Source: Panorpa germanica
Taxonomy: Eukaryota > Arthropoda > Insecta > Mecoptera > Panorpidae
NCBI GenBank assembly: GCA_963678705.1
Contig: OY783209.1
Coordinates: 9,176,001-9,240,000 of the forward strand
Direction: 5' to 3'
DNA length: 64,000 nt
Both the position numbers and the translations under genes were made by a program. How positions within the stretch are numbered: the first letter of the stretch is position 1; each line of letters opens with the position of its first letter. Positions 50,101 through 61,875 of this stretch are shown here, one piece after another. The notes under the pieces are model-generated. The model saw only the letters and a list, made by a program, of their open reading frames with translations, ran no database searches and was not told where the DNA came from.

Positions 50101-50912
50101 GGTTAGACTTGGAAACAGCTGTACTTATGCAGGTTTGTTGAATAAATATGGCTTGTTAATAATTATCTTAATACTTTATTAATACATACATTTATAAAGG
50201 AGTTAATGTCGATGAGAGAGGAAAAAGCGGAACTACGTTCACGTGTTTTTGCATCGGAACGAGATCGTGCATCTGCTGAACTAAGGCTTGCCGCTCTTGA
50301 AGCAGCACATCGAGCAGCGCAGGCTGCTCTGCAACATCTGCAAGCGCAACTGGCTGACACTGAGGCATTATTAGCAATTGCTAGACAAAATAAGGTCATT
50401 AGAAATCTAATAATATAGAAATAATTATTATATACTTTAAAATGACAACAAGATCTTATTTTTGTACAGGATAGGTCTTCATACTCCGAATCAGAACATG
50501 CTGCAGGTATAGAAAGAGAGTTAGTTGAAGCATTAGCACGAGAATCACGCTTGAAATCTCGCCTTCAAGGGTTAGCAGGGTCTCTTGAAGCAGCTGCACG
50601 GACTTCTGAGGAGCGAAATGCACAATCACAAGCAGTAATGACAGATCTTCGACAAGCAAACTTGTAATTAAATAAAAATTAAATTAATCAAAATTTAATT
50701 ATGAAAAAGTGTTATCAACATTTCTATTTTACAGAACATTGACGCAGTCCTTAGAACGGTGTAAGAAGAAATATCAAAATCGTTTGCGAAGGCTAGAGCA
50801 GCAAATGTTGGGGATGGCAGAAAGACATGTAGCTCAAGTTAATGTGGGTTTGGGATATCCTGTTCAAGTTCATGGAATGTCACCGACACAGGGACCAGAA
50901 ACGACTTTGTAA
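47175..50912 (+). CDS. MCC: Colorectal mutant cancer protein (MCC), coiled-coil scaffold, C-terminal exons
   Basis: Exons: 47175?-47425, 47585-47858, 48044-48126, 48195-48792, 49011-49135, 49207-49442, 49512-49662, 49731-49873, 49937-50132, 50200-50394, 50470-50663 and 50735-50912. All junctions after the first are GT-AG and in phase. Matches to MCC in order: LHVAALAALKSEVLEL and LTELHCVIAEL (first coiled coil), VAKMAERVRLRRT, TEVAEHLVSD, GRYESNAMALQVAL with VEAYDVLLAL, RLDLETAVLMQELMSM, and a final coiled coil. It ends ETTL-stop, a class I PDZ ligand like vertebrate MCC, which uses it to bind Scribble. A scaffold in polarity, migration and Wnt signalling is known for vertebrates and inferred here. 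The 5' edge of the first exon is unsure: no strong acceptor is seen, and the frame stays open upstream to 47126. A polyadenylation signal AATAAA lies near 51170. Confidence 0.9.
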
Positions 50913-52389
50913 AATGTAGTATTCATTCAAATGGCCATAATTAATTAAGGTTTATATTAATATATTTTATACATTTTTTTAATTTTGAATAGTATTAAAC
51001 TTATTAATTTAGTCATTTAAGTTATCAATAACCAAGAGAGTAGTTACTATTGTAACTCCGAAGTAATTTGTTTAAAATATGATTTTATTCAAAAAGCTCA
51101 ACAATATATAAATTGAACAAATATAGAAACAAATATAAAACTATAAATGTTATTGTTATATGAAATAAATATTATTTATAATAAATTTAAAAAATAAATA
51201 ATAATGTTACATTTTAATGAAATATACAAATATTATTCCTAAATATTCATTCAATTTGAAGGTCTAATCATTAAGGACAAACATGGCTACTAAATATCTT
51301 TATTAATAATGATATATTGATAAGATCTGTAGATTATTTGAATATTTACAATGAAAATTATATTGTAAATTTTGAAATATGTCGTATATTTCAATGTTTA
51401 ATGCCAAAAAGTGCTTTGCTTTAAAAGTTAAATTAATTACGTATTTGTTATTTTAAATAAATGACTTGGTTTGAATTGTTAATAACCGAATATAAATACA
51501 AATAAGCTATAAAATAAGTTGTAAAATATTCTAGGTATTATTAATTTTACAAGTATAAACTAATAATAAATGCAATATACCATTTCTTTTTAAATGTAGC
51601 TTTATGTAAGAAGACATTAATATCCCAATCTAAACATTCGGAAAGATATCACTCACAATCAAATATCTAGAAAATATTTATTTTGTAGTTAATGCTCTTT
51701 CCTAATTCTCTTCCAATGTAGAATTTTTAAATTAGGAAAGTAACAAATAGCCATATGTATAATAGTAGTTCAGAAACATAATTAATAGCATACTATTAAA
51801 TTTCTTTATAGAAAACTTTCTATAAAAATGCAATAAAATATATTTATAATTACAATTTATTTTTTCCTAAAGAAAGATATTACAGAAGAAAATTCATTCA
51901 TTTATATAATTTATAAAAGAAACTAATCTTAAAACAAACTAATTTTGAAATAAATTTGATTTAATTAGAATATTTGTTTTATATATAATTTATAAAATTA
52001 TGAAAAAATGTGATTCTGATTTATTATTTACAATTGTAATATAATTTTGTACATGTTAAAACATATGTAGTTATGGTAAATGACCATTATATATTGTTCA
52101 CCACTATGATTAAAATGTTCCAAGTTGTGGCTATATTACATATACTGTGAAATAAAAACATATTTTAGTAATTAACTGAAGTATTTGTAAATGACGCTAT
52201 TTATCCCATCCTAGAAATAACAGTAATTGCTTATAGTTTTTCGTATCTTCAACACTGTGACTTTTTATTATGGAAATAAGTATATATATATATAAAAAAA
52301 AATTAACTTTGAATAAGAAACATCTCTTTCACATACAAAAATATGTATTAATTATATTCATTTATTACATTCTTATTATAGTATAAATC
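50913..52389. other. 3' UTRs and intergenic spacer between convergent MCC and BCAS2
   Basis: Extremely AT-rich, several AATAAA strings on both strands. No gene or mobile element recognised. Confidence 0.6.
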
Positions 52390-53465
52390 TCACTCGTTCG
52401 ACGGTAAACTAGCTTCTTCATGTTTCCGTTTGCTATCATCAACATCGTCAGCAAACATATCTTCCGTTTGTTTACGTTTTCGTTCAGTTGTCGTAGCTTC
52501 TCCATTTTGCAAACCATTTACTTTATTTGCCTTGTTTGCTGTGTTTGCTTCTTTAACTGCTAACTCATTCCCTATTGCTTCTTCTAATTGTACACACGCT
52601 TGCTCTATCTCATAATTTTTAGATACAAGAGCAACCCATTCAGCTTCTAACGCACGTAGTTTTTCTCCACCCTGCGTTTGAAGAGACTTACGTTTCCAAT
52701 TAATTTCTTGCATTTCTTTTCTGAATATGTAATAAAAATATTAATAATAAAATATCGTACTTAAGCCTCACTAAGTAACTGAAGTAATTACTAGCAACAT
52801 AAATGTAATATCATTTTTAATTAAAAGTTTATATTACCTAACAAATTGTAACTCTCGTTGAGCTTTGTTTAATAAACTGCTTATTATTTCTAGGTAAGAC
52901 TTCCATGTTTCTTGACCATATTCAAGCATAAGTTCTAAGTTCAAGACTCGTGTAGCCTGATGTTCCAACTGAGCTCCAGAATTATCAACACATTCTGCCC
53001 ATGCTTGTAAATCAGAAAGTTTTCCTGTTGGAGGAGGTGGGAGTTCGTATCTAAAGTAAATTCATGTTTGTGTTAATAATGATGCCAATTGTATTATCTT
53101 AAACATATTATGTGTAAATATTTATGTATAAACTGACCTTTTCATACTAAGAGGTTCCATAGGTTGCCTATTTTGCATTCTCTCAAATTCTGCTCTCATA
53201 ACATCAGTCTCAAAAGACGTCAAATTCAATGGTGGTAAATGCTCTAGGTAGTTTTTCGTTGGTCTATATCTCCTACATTCCTCGTCAACCATCGCCAGAG
53301 CCTAAAATAAATATATGTAGAGCATAACCTATCAATTTATGAGTTTCAAAGGTATATTATATATGTATTTATATTCACCGATTCTCGAACTCCTGGATCA
53401 TCGTAACCTTGATCAATATATGGAAGGGCATCTACTACTACATCGCTCCCTAATGCAGATGTCAT
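52390..53465 (-). CDS. BCAS2: BCAS2/SPF27, Prp19-complex splicing factor
   Basis: Four minus-strand exons (53465-53379, 53301-53138, 53050-52838, 52720-52390) join to 795 nt, 264 residues. Family landmarks run in order: [20 protein letters not shown] at residues 8-27, [67 protein letters not shown], and the coiled coil [19 protein letters not shown]. The human protein has about 225 residues. The excess is a C-terminal tail with [19 protein letters not shown], likely a nuclear localisation signal in an acidic stretch. BCAS2 is a core NTC/Prp19 subunit needed for spliceosome activation. The start ATG fits the family N-terminus. It is divergently paired with RpL4. Confidence 0.95.
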
Positions 53466-53934
53466 TTTTTAAGCTAATATTAAAAAGTTAAACAAAACCT
53501 GCTTAAAATGTCAATGTCAAACATTAATTTATTCGCGGCTGTATTTACAACTCTCTCGCTACATGTTGATCATACCAACCAACATTAAGAAATACTAACT
53601 AATGCTTGTAATATTTTATTATTTAAACATTTCAACAAGTACATCATTTAAAATCTCTCGTTGAAAATAAAATTATTGATATTATGTTTCAGTTTTTTTA
53701 AAGTTTCGCTAATAATTACTAGTATATTACGTGATATTACGTAAAATAAGGTTTTCATTTTAAATTTATTGACTTTTGCTTTTGTAAATTGGTAGTTGTT
53801 AGTCGGCAGCCATTTTGAATTAAACATATCCGGCAGCATCCATTGTATCATTCTTTTAAGTCGTTCTTTCTTTCATGGTGGATGGCTCAGCCTCTACTTA
53901 TTTATTGAACATAACATATTAATAAAATTATAAA
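53466..53934. promoter_or_regulatory. Divergent promoter region of BCAS2 and RpL4
   Basis: Only 469 bp separate the two start codons. A pyrimidine tract TTCTTTCTTTC (53864-53874), preceded by TCG, fits a 5'-terminal oligopyrimidine (TOP) start for RpL4, the usual signature of ribosomal-protein genes under TOR control. An upstream ATG at 53875 opens a 15-codon frame closed at 53922, before the RpL4 ATG. No TATA box is assigned. Confidence 0.5.
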
Positions 53935-56878
<2,944 letters not shown>

Positions 56879-57257
56879 AAAATATACAAGAATACGCCGT
56901 GCTTTATTTTACGTTAATAATTCAAAGACTATTATTTTATATATTTACTAATATAGTAAAAAATTGTTTTATTAATTTAGTAAAATAAACATTTGCTATT
57001 GTTGGAATGACAAATTTCTTTGTTTTATTTTTATAATACATGTATTATATTATTTATAAATAAACCACTTTTTTTCTTTATATTTGTCAGAATTTTAATA
57101 TCTAGGTTTTGTAAGTATTTTTTTTCAAGCAACATACAAAATGTAGACTGAAGAAACTTGATGCATATACACGAAGACTCGAAATAACTGAATGGATCAG
57201 AAGAAGTTGCCACATTCGTAAAAGTAAGTCATTTTCTAGTTTACTTTAATACACATA

Positions 57258-57330
57258 CTCGATGATGAACCATTTGTAATAGGTTGAGGATTATGAATCT
57301 CTGTGTTTACCATATATTTATCTGAAATAT
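57258..57330 (+). ncRNA. Type B box C/D snoRNA copy (host-gene intron 1)
   Basis: Box C 57262-57268 and box D CTGA 57322-57325. It shares ATGATGAACCA and AATAGGTTGAGGATTATGAA with the RpL4 intron 7 snoRNA. The 3' guide region differs. Confidence 0.58.
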
Positions 57331-57503
57331 ATAATTGCAATTTCTTTTAAAAAAAGTTTGGTACCTTTTCTAATTTGTTCCAAATTTTCTTGTAGGGATC
57401 AGTAAAGGGAATATGCAGTTGCAGCCAAATTACAATATCTGCGTTTGTGTTCGATTATTTAAACGGTAAGCTAATTATTTCTGTAATAATTATAAAATAT
57501 AAC

Positions 57504-57578
57504 TTAAATGATGAAATGCTTTTTAGAGCACTGGGTTATGAATGACTGTGATTAACGTTGACATTCCTCCTGATAAAC
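57504..57578 (+). ncRNA. Type A box C/D snoRNA copy (host-gene intron 2)
   Basis: Box C 57508-57514, box D 57570-57573. Both 28S-complementary stretches (AGAGCACTGGG and ACGTTGACATTC) are intact, while the linker between them differs (GAATGACTGTG against GAACAACCGTG). Confidence 0.7.
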
Positions 57579-57737
57579 ATTAATACATAATGAATTTTAA
57601 TTCAATTGTTTCTGTTTAATAAATTAATATTTAATTCTTTACAGCTGGGAGTAGAAAGGATGTGTCTACGTGCTTGGTCTCTTTTCTTTATTCCAGTCCA
57701 AAGGTAAGAAAAATTCAATGTAATGTTTAAATTCATT

Positions 57738-57810
57738 CTAGAATGATGATTTGCTTTTGGTCCGTGTTTCTGAAATATACCATTGACGTATTTACAAAAG
57801 CTCTGATTAA
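57738..57810 (+). ncRNA. SNORD18: U18 (SNORD18) copy (host-gene intron 3)
   Basis: Box C 57743-57749, box D 57803-57806. The guide TTTTGGTCCGTGTTTCTGA is unchanged from the RpL4 intron 4 copy. Confidence 0.82.
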
Positions 57811-58033
57811 TTTTACTAACCGAATTTTAAAAATGAACTTAACTTAAAATTAATTTTAACTTAATATTAATTCTAGGACACATCATTGATCAGATTCCAG
57901 AACTTCCATTGGTTGTTTCTGACCATAGTACAAGAACCAAGCATGTTCTTTCTTGCGTCGCATTAGAGCATGGGGTGATATCAAAAAGGTAAAATTCTTC
58001 ATGAATATTCAGTCACTTCTAGTTATAGTAAAT

Positions 58034-58169
58034 TTGCACTGGGAAATGTCCACATGGTCACAAGTTTATTTTTGAGATCGTGTTCCTTTAAATGTGCTAC
58101 AGAAACTGGTGGCTTGGCGTTCCCTTTCGGCTCTTAATTCCGGCATGGGGCATAGTTCATCTTACAAAT
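58034..58169 (+). ncRNA. H/ACA snoRNA copy (host-gene intron 4)
   Basis: Differs from the RpL4 intron 5 copy by very few bases (box H region CTACAGAAAC instead of CTAGAAAAAC). ACA at 58164-58166. Confidence 0.7.
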
Positions 58170-58387
58170 ATAAAATGTGATTCATATTTTCGTATATTTG
58201 GTTGTATTTAAAGTTTTGAAACCAAACTGATTTGTATTTTTGTTTTGTAGGTATACCAATCCCAACGTCTTCGTGCTGGTAAGGGTAAGATGCGTAACCG
58301 TCGTCGTATTGAACGTCGTGGACCCTTAATTGTCTACAACCAAGATCAAGTAAGATTCATTCACTAATTTTATAAGATTTTCACTTT

Positions 58388-58459
58388 GTAAATGATGATT
58401 TTTTTTAATTCTTGGTCTGTGTTGCTGATATTTTTGATTATAATCATATTCTGAAGTCT
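58388..58459 (+). ncRNA. U18-like snoRNA copy (host-gene intron 5)
   Basis: Box C 58392-58398, box D 58451-58454. The variant guide TTGGTCTGTGTTGCTGA is identical to that in RpL4 intron 6. Confidence 0.62.
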
Positions 58460-58694
58460 CTTTCAATTAATTTTTAATAGAACATCTATAAGTTTTGTAA
58501 ATTAATAAGTATTTTTTATTTACAGGGTTTAGTCAAAGCACAATTGAAAAGTTTGGTAAAGCTGTTGCTCCATATTATATAATTATCAATCTGACAAGCG
58601 TAACCATGGAGGACGCATGTTTGCCCCAACCAAGCCATGGCGCAGGTAAGAAAATTGTACATATCTTAAGAAAATAGTAATTTTTTTAAAAATT

Positions 58695-58767
58695 TGAAAT
58701 GATGAAATGCTTTAGAGCACTGGGTTATGAACAACCGTGATTAACGTTGACATTCCTCCTGATATGA
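58695..58767 (+). ncRNA. Type A box C/D snoRNA copy (host-gene intron 6)
   Basis: Box C 58699-58705, box D 58759-58762. The guides match the RpL4 intron 3 copy, with one T-to-C change before box D. Confidence 0.7.
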
Positions 58768-58962
58768 TTTATGGTTTAATTATAATTTACAAAATGGTTT
58801 TCATTTAGTAATAATTTAATTTATGTTTAGGTGGCACCGCAAGATCAATGTGAACCAAAAGCGCTACGCACTGGTTTCTGCTATTGCTGCCTCCGGTGTA
58901 CCAGCTGTGGTACAATCTAAGGGTAAAAATATATATTATGTTACGCTGTTTTAAAATTGTTT

Positions 58963-59036
58963 CTATGATGATGATTTGCTTTTGGTCCGTGTTTCTGAAA
59001 TTTATTATTGACGTATTAACAAAAGCTCTGATTTAA
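58963..59036 (+). ncRNA. SNORD18: U18 (SNORD18) copy (host-gene intron 7)
   Basis: Box C 58968-58974, box D 59028-59031. The U18 guide TTTTGGTCCGTGTTTCTGA is intact, while surrounding intron sequence has diverged. Confidence 0.8.
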
Positions 59037-59228
59037 TTAATTACAAAGTTAAAACTTTATTCAAAAGTTCTACAAATTTTAACTTGCTATTTTAATTTTA
59101 GGGTTTCATCAGAATGTATGGTTGTTGAGTTTAAAAGTTGAGCAAAACCAACTCAAGCTGTTTGTTTCGCTGGATTATGCTGAGATCCAAAAGGTAAAAG
59201 ACTGAAAATATGTTGTTTAATTATTTTA

Positions 59229-59302
59229 GACAATGATGATTTCCTTTTGGTCCGTGTTTCTGAAATTTACATTGACTTATATTAACAAAAGCTCTGATAA
59301 TA
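59229..59302 (+). ncRNA. SNORD18: U18 (SNORD18) copy (host-gene intron 8)
   Basis: Box C 59234-59240, box D 59294-59297. The guide is unchanged. The neighbouring exon (59102-59193) is a heavily decayed exon-5 relative. Confidence 0.8.
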
Positions 59303-59471
59303 CCATTTTATTTATTTATTTAATATACATAAATCCATATTTTAATATTTCATGTTCATGTTGTTGCAGAATTATATTTGCTTCTTCCTGATTTACAAAC
59401 TTGATAATTTCTAATCCCAGAAGGTAATATCTTTGATAATATTCCGTTAATTAAATAAGTGTAGTTTAGTT

Positions 59472-59607
59472 TTGCACTGGGAAATGTCCACATGGTCACA
59501 AGTTTACTATTGAGATCGTGTTCCTTTAAATGTGCTAGAAAAACTGGTGGCTTGGCGTTCCCTTTCGGCTCTTAATTCCGGCATGGGGCATAGTTCATCT
59601 TACAAAT
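59472..59607 (+). ncRNA. H/ACA snoRNA copy (host-gene intron 9)
   Basis: Near-identical to the RpL4 intron 5 copy (TTTACTATTGAG instead of TTTATTTTTGAG). Box H AGAAAA is intact and ACA is at 59602-59604. Confidence 0.7.
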
Positions 59608-59866
59608 TTATTTAAAATTATAATTACTGGTGTAATACAATATTACGTAACTTGATTGAATAAATATATATCGAAATAATTTTTTTGTTACAGTATTGAT
59701 TCGGGTTTACTATTTTTTGAAATATAAAAATGATTGGAAAGAAACTAGATGAACCTTGCAGATTATTTTTGATGCAAATCTGACACTGAGTTATAGAATA
59801 TAAGATTTACTTCTATATATGTATATAAAAAATATATTATAATAAAGAATTGTGAACATAAATCAG

Positions 59867-61875
59867 TGTTATTAATTAAGAAATGAAAATATAAATGAAT
59901 CGAAAGTGTTTGGCCCCGCCTCAAAGCGAGGTGTGTAGCAATAGATATCTAACTTTTAACAAATTTGTAGTCATATAAAATCTATTAATTTGACGTAAGA
60001 TTGATATAGAGTAATTAGTTTTTTAAAAGTAATTGTTTAGGCAATAGTTTTAAAGATAAAATAAGTGTTCTACATACTTCTATATGTGTTTATAGTTGCA
60101 TACTGATCACGCGTTGAAAATAGGATTTTTCTGCATTTTTAATATTAACAAATACAAATGTAAGATGTTCTGCATTTCTTGTGATGAAGGAACTGATTTT
60201 TTTGATTGTAACAATAGATATTTGTTTTTAATAGCTAGGTAAATTATTTTATATAAAATATTAAAATTTTCTAAAAGTAATTGTTTAGCAATAATTAAAA
60301 CATAAAAATGTATTGGAGAGTAGATATAACAGATAAAGTTAATCATAGAAGAAAACTATATCGTCTGATCGGTATGCAAGCATGTATACTTTTATTTTAT
60401 TCACTTTTGTGCAAATAATATTCTGTATTATTTGAGATGAAAGAAGATCTTTTCTCTTGTTAAAAAATAAACCGAAAGAAAGCGAAGGCGATTTACACCT
60501 CTGAGATTCAATTATATCCAGTACAAATAATACTTTTATAATTATATTCAGTTATGATCTTAGTTTGAGGATCTGTGGCGAAATGAAATTGAAGTACGAA
60601 ATGTTGCATATACACCAGGCAATGTAGCTTATATATTTTTTAAATAAGCCTTTTTATTTGAACTTTTCAGTTAATCAATAGCAGAAGCATAAATAATTCA
60701 ATTTTATAGCACCTTAGAGGACCATTTACTCACCTGAGGTATTCCACACTTTGCTGATACGAAGGTGAATGTATTAAAGAAGATATACACTCATAAAAAT
60801 ATATATACTTCGTGCTATAACGACTGTACATATATAATGTGATAACATATATAAGAAATCGATTTATTTGTTGTATACGGTTGTATAGTTTATAACAAAA
60901 ATATTTATGAATGTAATAATTTATATTTGATTTTAATTATTTATACAGCAACGGTGGACGATTTATCATTTGAGTATGTTCATTGATTTTAGTATATAAG
61001 ATAATATATATTATTATTCCAGATAATATTTTTTACTAAACGTTTTTTTTATTTAGAAAATGATAGCTAATAGCGGAAAATATTCATTACAAGGTAAATA
61101 GACCTGCTATATCTTTACAGTTCATACATAATAAATATCGACTCATCACAATTTAATGTGATTTCTATTTGCGGAGTTTCCATGACAACATGACAGCACC
61201 CCTATATTTTAGATTTGTGTATTTAATGAACAGGTAAATAAAGACTATTAAACCTGGAGTATAATTTACGAGAAATTCAATTTCAGGTATACATACTTAT
61301 TTAATTCTGATAATAATTTTACTTCTTTTATTAAATGTAACAAGTGGGATGAGAATTCAACTTGAACTCAAACTCTATGTATAAAGTTTAATCAACAGGT
61401 TTTGTGCAATTGAGACGTCTTATTGTGCATTGATTGTTTTATATGTTTTATCTTATATACATGACCTTTATATAATTGACCCTTGACCTTTTTTGCGCAT
61501 GTGTGTAAGGCCGCCGGCCACCACATGTATGGGGATGTTTATTTTTTGTGTGTATTTGTAAAAGTAGTAGCCTGTAGAGTCTGCCATAATCCTTAGTTGA
61601 AGACTGAAGATGATTAGGCGTATATTTCATATTTTTTATTAATTGAATAAGACGTAGTTGAAAATTAGTTTTACTTTATAAAGTGCGTTTATTTAAATAT
61701 AATCGGATATTTATAAAATATTTTGTATAAAAGTAAAGTGCGTTAATATATTTATACTACATTCCTCAAGTTCTACATGTTGCTGAATGAATCATGTTTA
61801 GCAGAATTTAAAAATGATGTTTATTGGAAGAATTATATATTGTTGTAAGTTTTACAAAAGTAATATAATAAAAAC
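59867..61875. other. Intergenic, AT-rich
   Basis: No gene recognised. A short block, AAAAGTAATTGTTTAG(G)CAATA, occurs twice (about 60026 and 60274). The last part is upstream sequence of the aminopeptidase gene. Confidence 0.5.

Larger units (their letters stand above)
57140..59866 (+). ncRNA. Candidate non-coding snoRNA host gene derived from RpL4
   Basis: Ten exons by splice signals: ?-57223, 57396-57465, 57645-57703, 57877-57988, 58251-58349, 58526-58645, 58831-58922, 59102-59193, 59370-59423 and 59694-about 59866 (AATAAA at 59841). Several are copies of RpL4 exons: 57877 (exon 5 with small deletions), 58251 (exon 6, essentially unchanged), 58526 (a fusion of the start of exon 7 with the end of exon 3), 58831 (exon 4). 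Others are decayed or unrelated. No long open frame spans them. All nine introns carry exactly one snoRNA. The sequence shows the architecture; transcription and independence from RpL4 read-through are inferred. The first exon's start is unknown. The alternative is an untranscribed duplicated RpL4 pseudogene. Confidence 0.72.

Noticed and set aside
57877-58922. Second functional RpL4 gene downstream of RpL4
   Set aside because: Exon 5 copy has frame-breaking deletions, exons 2 and 8-9 are missing, exon 7 is fused to part of exon 3, and no continuous frame exists.
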